Shown here in pieces: positions 1 through 12,477 of a stretch of DNA of 64,000 nucleotides. This stretch comes from Amorphophallus konjac (Eukaryota; Streptophyta; Magnoliopsida; Alismatales; Araceae): NCBI GenBank assembly GCA_022559845.1, contig CM040124.1:70083491-70147490 (forward strand). The letters run 5' to 3'. The notes under the pieces were generated by a model, which saw only the letters and a program-made list of their open reading frames with translations, was not told the DNA's origin and did not search any database. The number at the start of each line of letters is the position of its first letter. Position 1 is the first letter of the stretch. The translations under genes were made by a program, and so were the position numbers.

Positions 1-2018
1 TATTTTGATGGTTCAGATTTTTCAATATGGCTGAGAGGAATGTACGTCTATGTCAAATTCACATATCCACAATTGTGGAACCTTATATACATTGGTCCAA
101 ATGAGCTACCATCTGAATGAAATGAATGGTCAACTGAACATAAGACCAAACATAACAATAACCATGCTGCACTCAATTTAATCAAAGCCACGGTTGATGA
201 CAGGTTACTTGATCTTGTGTCTACCTGTAGCACAGCTAAGCAAGTTCTGGAGGTGTTGATGAACATCAATGAGAAAGAAGATCAAGAGCATCAATGCCAT
301 ATGGCTGACCAATCAGAACAGTCAAGCAATCCATCCTCATCACAGGTAAGCTCTGATTCTGAAGACTTTACTTTTGAAGAGCTTATGGTTGCATATGATC
401 AGTTGATCGAGCAGTACAAAAAGATGAAATCTGAAAACAAAAGATTGAAAAAGGAATTTGAAGAAAATAGTCAAGGTAAGAGTCGTGTTTGTGAAAATTG
501 TTCCAACCTTGAAGAGCTCAACAATACTCTTGCCATTGACTTGGATCTGAAAAAACAAAACATTGTCTGTCTAAAAGATGAAATCAAAATCCTTCAAGAA
601 GAAATCATAAGGTTGGAAGAGACTGTTCGAAAACTTAAAATCCAACCAATCCGTTAGAATGAAAGTTCTTTCTGTAACAATTGTTCATCTTTTGAAGAGC
701 TAAATGACACTCTCACCTCTGACTTGGATGTGAATAAGTAAACCATTACATGCCTAACAGATGAAAATGGAATCCTTCAAGCTGAAATCACTAGGTTGAA
801 AGAAATCATAAGATAACTTCAAACCAACCTAAATCAATCTCTAATGAACAAACCTTGTCGGACAAGCTAATCTCTGATGAGAGCTTGATTGAAGAAATAA
901 AAATGGTAAAAGAACAAAACGACATGTTGCTTGAAAGATTGTCCATTTATGAGAAAGGCAAGGGTATTGCCCATGACAGTTCTGAAAAACTGAATGAACT
1001 TCAAATGGAGATTGAAAATTACAAGGGGGTTAATGCCATGCTCAATGAGCAATTGGCTGTGTGTGAGGAGGATCTCACTGAATCCGGGCTGCACGTCTCT
1101 TCATTGGAGAATGAAATCAAAGATTTAAATGACTCTCTGTCTAAGTGTATGCAGGATAAGGAAAGCATGGACAGACTCTTGGAAACAAGAGTGAATCATC
1201 ATACGGGAGATTTGGGTTATAAACCCGAAAACCAACAACCCTTCGGAAGCAAGGCCTACATCTCTTCTGTCAAAGGTAAGAATGAAGCTAGCACATCTTA
1301 CCACCTACCAATACCGCATGCTGCTCAGAAAAATCAAAAACGCATTGGTAAGCAGAAAGGGAAGGCTCTCATGCAAAAATAGAAACCTAAGTCTGCTAGT
1401 CTTGACATGCACAACAGGAAAAGCCATGATGACTACCATGTCTCTCATAAAATGAATGTGTATTGCTTTCATTGTGGCATGCTTGGTCACACTATACATG
1501 ACTGTCTCACCTTGAATAATGATGAACTAAGAGCAGGAAAGAATTCAAGAATTGCTGCTGAAATCAAGGGCAAAAGATAGGTCAACTCTGGCAGAGGATG
1601 TATGCAGTAGAACTCTGCACAGAATCGCCTGGGGAATCAGAAGAGTAGACACTTCCATTCGGATAGGTCGACACTCCCCATGGCCTTCAACAGAAATCAC
1701 CCTCCTTGCTGCTACCACTGTGGAAAGATTGGCCACACAGTTCAGGACTGCTGGCGACTGAGAGGTAGGAGCTACTCTCATAATCAACATGACAGTATAC
1801 ATGCTCACTCGCAATGGAACAATGCACATGTGCACAGAAAAAATGGTAAACACCCTGTGCGTTGCTTCTATTGTGGTGAATATGGACATACATCCAATTA
1901 TTGTCCCTGGAAGAGAGTGGGTGACCAGAAGGTAGCAAAGAAAAGAAGATCAATTGCTCGAACTACTGCTAACCAACAAGGACCCAAGCAAGCTTGGGTA
2001 CCTAAAAATTTCAAATAA
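1..2018 (+). pseudogene. gag: Sirevirus-type Gag, decayed, 5'-truncated
   Basis: Reads from base 1 in frame 1 with the UBN2-type Gag start YFDGSDFSIW. In-frame stops lie at 118-120 and 655-657, with more stops and a frame change before 855. From 855 one frame carries a long Lys/Glu/Leu coiled coil and then three CCHC zinc knuckles: CFHCGMLGHTIHDC (about 1462-1503), CYHCGKIGHTVQDC (about 1710-1751) and CFYCGEYGHTSNYC (about 1863-1904). Stops at 1380, 1578 and about 1608 break this frame. The reading ends GPKQAWVPKNFK, a usual Sirevirus Gag-end context. Gag would form the particle and bind element RNA. Three knuckles and an internally duplicated coiled coil (see findings) are more than the one or two knuckles usually seen. 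This is a relic, not a working gene. Confidence 0.85.
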
Positions 2019-5000
2019 GAATTTTGGGTGTAGGGTGCCTTGGAGCTGAACATTGGATGCTCACGTAAATAAAAGCTCAAGGCACAGGTATGTAGATAAA
2101 GTCATTTGTTTAATTGCTGCATGATAGGCTTGCATTATAAGTCATTGCATATTAGGGGTGTTATGTGTCAATAAACCATGCAAGAAGTTGTCTCCCTGAA
2201 CTGCTGAAATATCCTCTTGGTGTGAGATGAGTTTCTAGATTAGATTAATTGCTTGCACCTTGCGTGACCTCTATGGTCTAGAGCAGAAAGGCAAGTCAAG
2301 CTTGCCCGGAGCTCTCACTATGCGTGAGCAGGATCTCAGATCCATACCTTCACCTTGTACTAGAGATTAATTAATTCAACTGCTCAATTCATAAAAAACT
2401 TGGTCTGCTGATGTTGTTGATATGATGATGAGTTGTTTGATTATTGCTACCAGCCATACAATATTCTGGGATATTGGTTGTGTTGACGCATACCATGGCT
2501 GCATTTTCAACTCATTATCCATGTTAGCATTGTTCAAAAGAAAAGTCTAGCAATTGGCATCATCATGTAGCATTCAGTTTAAAATCAATTGTGAATGACT
2601 TATGCTTGCATCTTCGTGTGAACTCATGTACTTGAATGCAAATCATGGTTAGAAAGACACAACAATCCGCAATCATCTCGCAGCATCTTCATTGCATTAT
2701 GCATTCACATAAGTCTTAGGGTGCATAGTTCATTGACAACTCGTGCATGCTTCTAGGGGGAATCATCATCTAAAACTAAGCTACACATATTTCAACTCAT
2801 CACTCACATGGACAAATGCATTGCATATGTTTGAATTTGGATGTGTTGTGGTCATTGAGTGCCATCATGGAGGCTCATGCACAGTCATACATTTCATGTT
2901 AAAAAGGACCCAACAATGGCATCATTTTTCATGCATCATGTGTTCACTTAAGTCATAGATTTCATACTCCATGCACATGCTCAGGGGGAGTCAACATCAG
3001 AATTTAAGTCTGCACTCTTGCATTCATTTCTGTTGACACCTGCATAGAATGCATCTTCTCAGGGGGAGCTTATTTTTCTTGAAAATCCGTCAAAACTCTA
3101 TCCTACAGTCAAACAGGTCGACCTCACAACCCTGACAGGTCGACCTCTCAGTTCAGCCTAGCTGAAAATTGCCTTCTACCTGAGCTCAGGTGTCGACACC
3201 ATCCAGTGCAAGTGTCCACACTTCCTTGCATATACTGTATATATCTCATTCATACCAATCTGAGCTCAATCCATAACCTCAGGGGGAGTGTTCCTCATCC
3301 ATTCTTGATTTCAACTCATGCAACACTATCTTCTTGAACCAAGACCACCGCATCATAATGCCTATTTTTTGTGGTTCATCTTAGATTCAAATGCCTTGAA
3401 CTTCTTGGAGGACTCTCTATCTGCTATCAAGGTTGTTTAATCAGAGTAAATCTTCAAGAAGAATCTTCTTTTATAGAGATTTGTGATGCCTCGAACATGA
3501 ATGATTTTGGTTTAACGTTAATGATTTCTTGTGTCTTGAAGTCTAATGGTCTTGAAAATATTTGTGTTCGGGCTTAATAGACTTAAACCAGTTTCTCATG
3601 TTGTTGACCAGTTATGTCTTCTGAAATCTGAAAGTTTATTTTAAGTACAAAGGCATTTATGATTGAGAAACTTCTATCTAAGTATTAGTTTTAAACAATC
3701 TGATTTTGTGAAATTCCTAATGGCAAAAATCGTCAGAGCAATGACATTGGCTCACTGAGAAATATGTCTCCTCATAAATGAATTGAGATGAGACATGTCA
3801 TGAAGTGCCCTTGTTAACTCTGCTGTTTTATAAGGTATGTCATGAGGTAGAGCAATGGCAAAGTTGCTGAGAAACATGTCCCCTCATCAAGAATATGTGG
3901 TACGATATGTCATAAGGTGACAATGCTATCTCTGTTCTATTTGAAGCATGACAGTCAGTCTTACCAATTACCTAGGGATACTTGCGTCTAAACAACGTGT
4001 GTCCTTACGGATATGAGACATGCACTAGACTTAAATGCTCGTAAAAACTTCTCCTGTACTCAATGAATATTATGGTTGAAATTGCAAAAGCTAAATGCAC
4101 ATCTATTGAAATTATAAAATTTCATTTAGTCTTCATGCGTGTTTAATCTCAATACTTTTTAGAGTATCTCTCTAAGGAGTCAATGGAATTGAATGAGTAA
4201 GATAAGAGGAGGTTAATCTGACTTTGATATGAATTTCTGGTTCATCTCTATCAAACTTGAATGAAAATGTTTTCATGTGATTCTACTGAGTAGGCTAGAA
4301 TTCATTAACATTAAACCAATCTAAGTGTAAGGGCTAGTTCATTCGGGTTCTATAACTGAAAATTCTGAAAATTCCATAACTTTGATTTATGAACTTGGTC
4401 TTAGGTTAAAGAACCTTCATCTTCTATAAAGACAAGCTGTCTTTCTATATCCCTTGATTTTTGCCCTCTCTATACAAATGGTACCAATGCTCTTTGATGA
4501 CCTCTAACATTAGATATCATTGCATTCCTATTAATTAATGTCAGAGCATGCTATTCCTTCTTGAAATATCATATCTTGATGCTCCTTGGTGTTTGCCTTG
4601 CATGAGACATATTTGCATCAGTCATTGCTAGAATTGTTGCATGTGTATAACTTTATAATCATCCCTTGGACATAACAATTGGAATCATCATCCATGGTCA
4701 TCTGACATAAGTCCTAGCATCATTGGCATTATGGTTACACTTCAACTAGTTTCAGTTTTTCATGCAATTGGGTGGATTGCATTCTGCAACTTCGTACACA
4801 CATATCTTGCATTCTGCATTCCCATGCATTGCATAGAAAATCCAAAAATTCTGAAAAATAGAAACCACTAAAAATCTTGAAAAATCTAAAATCAAAAATG
4901 TGCTCTTTGGCTGCTATATTGCATCATACTGCTGTAACCATGCCTTTCAAATTACAACTATCTTTGCCAAGCTAACAGACAATACCATTGATTCTAACAA

Positions 5001-5600
5001 TTGGTCATGTTCGATAAATCCATATCATTCATTGGTATCAGTCCTAAAACTAACTTTTCAAGATTGGTTGTTCACAATGGTTATCTTGTCAACTTTAATA
5101 AGTGTACAACCATTGGCATGTATTTCCACATCATTTTCTAGAATTCTGGAATAATGACTGCACTGCTTGTAACAAGATAGGTATCTCAAGAAGCTGCACT
5201 TTAAGTTGCTCCCTCCAGGTATCTAATCTCTTTTACACTGTACATCCTGTGCTAATAATTTCCAACATTTGGTGTGCTGTAATTTCCTTCAGTCCTACCT
5301 TCCTAATTATGCCATATATTCTCTCTAGTATGATATTTTGATGATGTCAAAGGGGGAGAGAATTGTATGTGTCATTAACTAGGGAATGCATAGGGGAGAG
5401 AGTCTTGAATACTTGCATAAGAATATGTGGGGAGAAAATTATATTGTGTCTAAAGGAGAAAATTATATGGAGAGAAAATCTTTGAAGGTCATTGTGCTTT
5501 TATTCATGATTACATTCTTTTAATCCTTGACTTTCAATATACTCATAATGACTCAAAGCTGGACATCATAATGACTCATAGTTCATAGTTGCCATCATCA
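2019..5600 (+). other. Non-coding internal region with repeated polypurine tracts; pol missing
   Basis: About 3.6 kb without a credible gene. At 2040-2075 a possible scrap of the protease start (..GCSR..) follows Gag, then nothing recognisable from integrase, RT or RNase H. AGGGGGA-type tracts occur at about 2755, 2982, 3061, 3281 and 5352, ahead of the main tract at 5601. The stretches around 2699-2790 and 2938-3010 resemble each other (..ttcac.taagtc.tag.. then a g-run and atcatc/aacatc) and look like a degenerate direct repeat. GTCGAC-containing motifs appear at about 3118-3215. Multiple polypurine tracts upstream of the 3' LTR are a known Sirevirus trait. Confidence 0.6.
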
Positions 5601-5613
5601 AAAAGGGGGAGAA
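5601..5613 (+). promoter_or_regulatory. Polypurine tract of the outer Copia element
   Basis: AAAAGGGGGAGAA directly abuts the LTR start TGTTGGGC at 5614. It would prime plus-strand DNA synthesis. The preceding context (catcatcaaaaaggggga) is almost identical to the tract of the nested Copia element at 9321, which supports both being Sireviruses. Confidence 0.85.
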
Positions 5614-6054
5614 TGTTGGGCATGTGTATAACATGTGTAACTCTATTGTTTTGATGATGTTTGACTATGTATGTTGGGCTTGTGTATAACATTCTTTTGT
5701 TTCGATGATGTCTGACTATGATTCATTAATATAGTTTGACCTGCATTTGATAACGACAAACACTCATGCATTTTAGGTCAAGCCCACATCGGCAACAAAG
5801 TGTGTCTGCAAAGATAGAAAGAAATCAAGTAAGGTACAGAGATTGAGGCATTAGGCTGCACAAGAATCATGGCAGAATCATGGTTTCACAGAAATCCATG
5901 CAGTCAAGGCCAATGCAACTGCTGGAAATGATACACACACTGAAGTAACACAAGAGAAGTGTCGACTCCAACAACAGATGTGTCGACACTGCAGCCATTA
6001 CTCAGCAGACCAAGAAGGACCAAGGTCGATGCTAGTAGGCCAAGGAAAGTGACT

Positions 6055-6750
6055 AAGGTCTGTGCATGTGTTTATTGCGATTTAGCCAGTGCAACACTAG
6101 GTCGGTGCAACTTCTAGATAGCACGCTCTATGGTATGTGCACGTTTGCCTCAAGGTCCGTGCACATCCGCGGCAGGTCGGTACACACTCAAGCCAGTGAC
6201 AGACAAGGTCGGTGCACATCTGCTATGAAGTCGGTGCAATCTTCTCAACAACAAAGGAAGGTCGGTGCACATCCAAGGTTAGTCAATATCCGGTCGGTGA
6301 ACATTTTTCCCTCATGCCTTATAAGAACTACACACATGCTGCAAACCAAGTCCGTGCACATCTACCATAAGGTCGGTGCACATTTGGCTCGTATACAACA
6401 AGGTCGGTATACACTCAGGGCCAGTGCTACACTAGGTAGGTGCAAGTTTCTATTACAATGAACCAAGGTCTGAGCACATGTGAAGATCAAGGTCCGTGCA
6501 ACCCCTGGCCAACATAGATCAAGGTCAGTGCATGTATGCTATACAAGGTCGGTGCACATTCTTCCTTCAATACCAGAAGGTTCGTGCACATATGAAGACA
6601 AGGTCTGAGCAAGATGATGAAGGTCGGTGCAATGGTTGCTTCAACATATCAGGCCTGTGCATGTTTACCTTATGGCAAGACAAAATCTGTGCAAGATGCT
6701 CAAGGTCCAAACATCAAGGTCTGAGCATACTCTAATCAAGGTCCATGCTT
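6055..6750 (+). repeat. Array of about 25 AAGGTCGGTGCACATC-like motifs
   Basis: The motif AAGGTC(G/C)GTGCACAT and close variants recur roughly 25 times at 20-40 bp intervals, for example near 6154, 6208, 6256, 6348, 6370, 6545 and 6578. The core GTGCAC is a palindrome. The DNA between motifs is not repeated, so this is a dispersed-motif array and not a simple satellite. Confidence 0.85.
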
Positions 6751-6976
6751 ACTATTCCTAAGTGCCTTCTATTCAAAGAAAGGTCAAAGGAATGTGTCGA
6801 CCTGCCTCTCCCAGGAGGTCGACACCTTTGCTCTTCCAGAGAGCGTCATCAGGGCTATCTCACATAAAAGCGTCGACATTTTTTCCAACAGGAGGTCGAC
6901 ACCTTGGATTTTCCAAAGAACGTTGAGGGCTGTCTCACTAAGAAGTGTCGACACTTGCCTCACAGGAGGTCGACAC

Positions 6977-6981
6977 CGTTT
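6977..6981. repeat. Target-site duplication CGTTT of nested Copia
   Basis: CGTTT immediately precedes the LTR at 6982, and the same CGTTT follows the other LTR at 18486-18490. A 5 bp duplication is standard for LTR elements and fixes both ends of the insertion. Confidence 0.95.
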
Positions 6982-9320
6982 TGTTAGCGCAGCAAGAGTG
7001 GTATAGAAGGGGGGGGATGAATAGATCACTCCCAATTTGAAGAAACTTAAACGGAATATAATTTCTACTGCTAACGCACCTCCTTAAACCGTACACAGAG
7101 GAATGTAAATGAGAATGAAGAGCGAATCACAAGGAAGCAAAGAGCCGAGCAGATGAAGAGCGTAGAGAACAAAAGCAAACCACAGAGGAGGCACTCAGTT
7201 TTTTAGGTGGTTCGATTGCAGTCCGCAATCTACATCCACCCCTCACTCCAACTAGAGTGAGGATTCCACTAGACTATGCTAGATCAATGCAGACTCAGTC
7301 TGCGAACAACATGCTGCCACACAGCTTGAACACCAAGGGAGACAAATCTCTCAACCAAGTTCTGCTACCCACAGAACTTGAAACCTGTTCTAGCTCCCAG
7401 CTAGAACACGACCGGAGAAACCTCTCCCTTCCTCCACACACCGAAGGGAAACTGTTAATGACAACCAGTCACTAACACCACCAGAGATCACCGATCTCTC
7501 TTCCTCTGCAACACAGAGGGAAACTGGAGTGATACTCCCTTCCTCCACACACCGGAGGGACAACAATTCAGATCAGAATAGAAGGATGAAAAATAAACGA
7601 AAGCAAAATGAAAAATGAAAAACAATGAGAAGGAATCGGTTCTGAAACCCAATACAAATGTAGCTTCAAATGAAGCAATTCACCAAGCAGCACACACACT
7701 CTCTCTCTCTCTCTACCAAACTCCTCTCAGATATTGAACTCTCTGCTCTTTTCCTTTCTCTTTCTTTCTCTCTGCACTTTTCTTTCCTTTTCTGGATCGA
7801 AGGACGTATATGCTCTTCAGGCTTCTTCTTCGATCAACCTTCATCTGAAGACGAAGGCTGCATTTTATACCTGGAGCAGCAGCAGGGCGCGTGTGGCTTC
7901 CACAGTTCCCGCCCTAAGAATTCGGACCACGTGGCAGCATCCAGTAGACTGTCAGACCACGTGTCCTCATCTGGACATTTTCCTTATCCTCGGATCACGT
8001 GCCCAGCACCAGTACGCTCAGCAACTGGAGGTAGATGGCGTCAACTCACTCGCTCCAAAGAGTTGACGCAGTCATCAGAAGTCTTCAAACTTCTTAACCG
8101 CTGCGTCGACTCCATCAGCCTATTGCGTTGACGCAACGGTATCGGCAGTTCAGTGTTCAAGTCTTCAACAGTTAGGCGAGCAGCGTTGACGTATTGAAGG
8201 CATCTAGAGATAAGTCGTCCCTTTCTTGGACTGCTGCGTTGACGCTGCCAGTTGGTGGCGTTGACGCACAAACGTGTACATTTCTATACTGGCATCTCTT
8301 ATGCCGCTGCGTCGACGCTTCTTGTTGATGGCGTTGACGCAGTGGAAGATTTCGTGAAGGCTTCATCGCTTGTAAGAGTCTCTGCTATTTTAACTGCTGC
8401 GTCAATGCTGCTTACTTGTGGCGTTGACGCAATAGAAGACGACGTGACAGTTTTGTCTACTGATGCGTGGACGCTTTAAACTTCAGGCGTCGACCCTGTT
8501 CCCTTCAGCAACAATAATGAAGTGTATAGACTTAGTGTTAACGTGAAGCATTGTATAGACTACAGAGATCAATATAGCAAGTGTGTACATAGTAAGGGAG
8601 TGTATAGACTTAGTGAAATGAAGTCTAGTGTATAGACTTGGAAAGCTGTTCAATGTGTTGGGTTGCGGTTGTATAGACTTTGCCCAAGGAACCGAGTGTA
8701 TAGACTTCGCCATAGTCTAATGAACATGCTTTGCAGAATTGAACGAGTCAATGTGTAGACTTCACAAGAAGCAGTCCGATGTATAGACTTCTAGTGTGGA
8801 GGCAGACTGTATAGACTAGAATCGCTTGAAGCGATGTATAGACTTTGGTGAGGCTCAAGCAGTGTACAGAGTTGAAGGCTCACAAACGAGTGTATAGACT
8901 TAGGCTTTTAACACAGTATTTTACATGCTGAGTTGACGCTGCAGTCCATTGAGTTGACGCTGCAACGTATTACTATTACGTTCAACTGATGATGTATAGA
9001 CTTAATGAAATGAAAAACCTGAACAGAAGAGTCTACGCATCACCACACTGAGTTGACGCACTGGTGTGAAAAACTATGCAGACAGAGTGAATAGACTTGA
9101 AGGAGTTATGCCAAATGAACAGATGAGTCGACGCATCAGAAGAGATGGGTCGACCCACTGCAATCAGTACTAGCTAAGCAGAGTGTAGATAAAATCATGA
9201 TAGCATGCTTATCTGACAACCAAATGAACTGTACTCACTCACATGATGAAACAACATTAATCTAGAGATAGAAGATTGATTTATAGTGTGAGACATCATC
9301 AAAACCATAGGAATACAACA
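6982..9320 (-). repeat. 3' LTR of nested Copia element
   Basis: 2339 bp, reading TGTTGTATTCC..GCGCTAACA on the minus strand. It ends at the target duplication on the left and abuts the polypurine tract on the right. It contains a CT microsatellite near 7698, a minus-strand TATAAAATG at 7861-7869, and arrays of GTTGACGC and TGTATAGACTT motifs. It nearly matches the copy at 16140-18485. Confidence 0.95.
8030..9160. repeat. LTR array of GCGTTGACGC / GCGTCGACGC and TGTATAGACTT motifs
   Basis: Two interleaved motif families. GCGTTGACGC, GCGTCGACGC and their complements recur at least 15 times (near 8037, 8061, 8103, 8126, 8236, 8258, 8308, 8331, 8422, 8486, 8932, 8952, 9052, 9127). TGTATAGACTT recurs about 14 times (near 8520, 8552, 8601, 8630, 8669, 8697, 8779, 8808, 8834, 8890, 8993). 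The same array is present in the other LTR at about 17190-18320. Confidence 0.85.
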
Positions 9321-9334
9321 ATCTCCCCCTTTTT
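9321..9334 (-). promoter_or_regulatory. Polypurine tract of nested Copia element
   Basis: Minus strand AAAAAGGGGGAGAT lies directly upstream of the LTR start TGTTGTATTCC. Preceded by ..CATCATC, the same context as the outer element's tract at 5601. Confidence 0.9.
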
Positions 9335-10856
9335 GATGATGACAACACTATGAATCATGCAATATCAAGTTTCAACAAAGAGTTAATACCAGCTGCAACA
9401 AGCAGAAAAAATTCAAGACATGCTCATGCAAATGAATTAAACATTCCCTACAGCACACTCTCATCTCCCCCACAACTCATAACCATTTCTTCCACGAAGC
9501 AACATGACTCCCCTCAAAGCTCAAGACAAAACCAATACTCACTGAAATTGCAAACTTCTCACAGAAATTGCAGATATTGCAAGCTTCTCTCCCCCTTTGA
9601 CATCAGCAAAAAGAACTGCAGAATGTATGACAGTGCTGGAAACATGAGGACTGAGGGCAGTAACTTCTTAGTGCAGAAAATCACGAGTATGTCTTAAGAG
9701 AATAAGTGAGTTTCTAATCTCAAGAGAGGATTCTTTGGACTTCAGTACACAATAGAGAAGTAGAGTTATAGACAAGTTTATCAGCATACATAGTGGATGA
9801 TTGAGAGCAGGAGTTGACAAGTATGGCCAGATATAGCTGATCATTCAACTATTTCACAAGACAGCAAGAGACTAAATCAGAGAGGTGTTCTCAAGGTATT
9901 GAAGACAAGCAATCCATTAGTTGAATAACAACAGGGAATTTTGTTGGAGATGATTTTCAAGAAGATCAATGAGTAAGTTGGTTTTTCACTTCCTTTGACA
10001 TTAGGGAGACACCTTGATTAGAGGCCTGAATCCCCAGTTACTCAGAGTGAGTACCTCATTACTTCCCCCCCCCCCTTTTTTTTAATAAGGAACAGAGTTA
10101 GTAACTGTGGCTTTTGACATTAGGGAGACACCTTGATTAGAGGCCAGAGTCCCCAGTTACTCACCAGCAAGCCACCATTGCTCTGTCATGACTTTCCATT
10201 CATTTTAAGCATTTGACACCTCATGACTTGGGAGAAATATTCATTTCATTGATGAAGCTCCCAGTTTCTCAGTGATTAAAAAAGAACATGTTTGTTCAGT
10301 TAAGCCCTTGAGTTAAAAAGATAGAATGATTGAAGACAATACCAAAAAGAACTTTTCTTGAATTGAGTCTTGAAGTCTAGATTTCAAGTTGATTGGGTCA
10401 GATAACAAGACATACAAGTTTTTGGCCTGAACCATAATCAATGGCAATGTAGGAAGATATACTTTATGCAATTAGTCCAGATCTCTGAAGGAGTACCAAA
10501 GGAAGGATTCTAACTTGAGGATTAGAGTCACTGACTTATAGACTTAAGAGATAAGTGACACTCTATTTTCTGAGAGAACCACACTAAATCAGTCATGCAA
10601 AACCAGCAAAGGTACACATCTGGATAGCCCTTTTGAATCTGTCAGAGAACTTCTCTTCTCACATCACAACTCAGCTCCCCCTAAGACATAGCATACTTCA
10701 ATAACCATTCCAGCAAGAATCTCAAAGCTCCCCCTTACCTAGGGCATTTTGAAGGCTAACCAGTAAGGATTCAGAACACCTTCTTAAACCAGCATGAAAG
10801 AAGGCTAAACATCAGATAGACACAACTCCTCCTCACAACAGGAACAGGCTTCATAA
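9335..10856 (-). other. 3' non-coding region of nested Copia with extra polypurine tracts
   Basis: 1.5 kb between the RNase H stop and the polypurine tract. I see no env-like gene. Extra purine runs (CTCCCC on the plus strand) lie near 9466, 9589, 10676 and 10729, a known Sirevirus feature. A ~50 bp direct repeat (gacattagggagacaccttg..ccccagttactca) occurs at about 9999-10047 and 10113-10163, separated by a C/T homopolymer run at 10066-10083. Confidence 0.7.
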
Positions 10857-12421
10857 TTAAGACAATTTGTATAAGCCTAATTCTCTTCTCAAAGTGGAAA
10901 ATTTTTCATTATCCAGAGGTTTTGTGAATATGTCAGCAATTTGATTATCTGTGCCTACATGAATCAGTTCAAAATTATTCTTAGACACCTCATCTCTTAT
11001 AAAATGATGTCTTATCTCTATGTGTTTGGTTCTTGAATGCAAAACAGGATTTTTAGCAAGATTGATGGCACTAGTATTATCACAGTAAATAGGTGTGCAT
11101 CCCAGGTCTACTTGGTAGTCTTGAAGCTGTTGTTTAATCCAAATGACTAGTGTTCCACAACTCCCTGCAGCCACATATTCAGCTTCTGCAGTGGAGAGGG
11201 CCACAGAATGTTGTTTCTTGGAGTCCCAAGACACTAAACACCCACCCAAGAATTCACAATGGCCACTAGTGCTTTTCCTATCTAGTTTACAGTCGGCATA
11301 GTCAGCATCTGTGTATGCTACTAGGTTAAGTGTGTGAGATGCAGGAAACCATAAACCTAGAGAGTGACTAGCTGACAAATATCTGAAGATTCTTTTAACT
11401 GCAGCTAAGTGTAGTTCAGTAGGTCTAGACTGATACCTTGCACACATTCCTACATTGAATTGTATATCAGGTCTAGAGGCTGTCAAGTAAAGTAGTGATC
11501 CAATCATACCTCTATAAAGTTTGGCATTTACTTCTTTACCTGTCTCATCTGCATCCAATGAAGTATTGGTGCCCATGGGTGTAGTAATGTGCTTTAAGTT
11601 TTCCATGCCAAACCTTTTGAACAGTTCCATTGTGTATTTGGTTTGGTTGATGAAGCACCCATCTTCTAGCTGCTGTACCTGCAATCCAAGAAAATATTTT
11701 AGTTCACCAACCAAGCTCATTTCAAATTCAGCAGACATCATGGTAGAGAATTCATCACATAGTTCATGCTTAGTTGATCCAAATACAATGTCATCTACAT
11801 ATACCTGAACTATGATGAGATCTTTATTCATGCCCTTGGTAAATAAGGTCTGATCAACTTTACCTCTTTTGTAGCCCTTGCTGATCAGAAATTCAGACAA
11901 TCTTTCATACCAAGCTCTTGGAGCCTGCTTTAGACCATACAAGGCTTTGTTTAACCTAAAACTTGGTTAGGTTGAGGAGAATATTGAAATCCAGGAGGTT
12001 GTTCAACAAACACTTCTTCTTTAATAACTCCATTTAAAAAGGCACTTTTAACATCCATTTGTTGGAGTTTTATGTTCTTTGAGCATGCAAAGGCAAGCAA
12101 CAATCTTATAGCTTCCATCCTAGCAACAGGTGCATATGATTCATCAAAGTCTACACCGAATTCTTGACAGTAGCCTTTGGCTACTAGTCTGGCCTTATTC
12201 CTCGAGATAATTCCATCTTCGTTCATCTTATTTTTGAACACCCACTTGGTTCCTATGACATTAATACCATCTGGTCTTGGGACAAGCTCCCAGACATTAT
12301 TCCTTTCAAACTGACCTAATTCCTCACTCATAGCATTGACCCAAGCTTGATCAGCTAAGGCCTCTTCTACTGTTTTGGGTTCAATTTGTGAGACTAATGC
12401 AATTAAGTCATCATTATTCAC
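10857..12421 (-). pseudogene. pol: Copia reverse transcriptase and RNase H, one frameshift
   Basis: Copies element RNA to DNA in the particle and degrades the RNA strand. The upstream frame (12421-11951) carries the RVT_2 start with [20 protein letters not shown] and [11 protein letters not shown]. The downstream frame (11942-10857) carries LYGLKQAPRAWYERL, the catalytic YVDD (about residue 49 of that part), then RNase H with AYTDADYADC, STAEAEYVA and the terminal HVGTDNQIADIFTKPL. Length and order are typical of Copia. The frames join at about 11950-11960, where a single T appears lost from a T run before AGGTTAAAC, giving an early TAA. A continuous frame upstream of 12421 leads back to the integrase part. 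RT domain identity is certain; function as it stands is lost. Confidence 0.93.
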
Positions 12422-12477
12422 ATTTCTAAAATGAGACCTAGTCCGAAGAGGATATTCAGGATTGCCTATGACTTTAT

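Larger units (their letters stand above)
5614..6981 (+). repeat. LTR of outer Copia element, left part
   Basis: Starts TGTTGGGCATG right after the polypurine tract. The first ~57 bp are imperfectly duplicated: the unit beginning TGTTGGGCATGTGTATAAC is repeated from about 5673 as TGTTGGGCTTGTGTATAAC, both running through a gatgatgt.tgactatg segment. From about 6055 it holds an array of GTGCAC-centred motifs, then GTCGAC-centred motifs from about 6796. It is cut at 6981 by the nested element and continues at 18486. Confidence 0.85.

Noticed and set aside
6055..6750. CRISPR-like appearance of regularly recurring motif with differing spacers
   Set aside because: Repeats are short, variable and irregularly spaced, lie inside a plant LTR, and there are no cas genes.
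9336..10856. Possible Sirevirus env-like gene downstream of RNase H
   Set aside because: Checked both the nested element (9336-10856) and the outer one (2019-5600); no long frame, signal peptide or membrane segment found.
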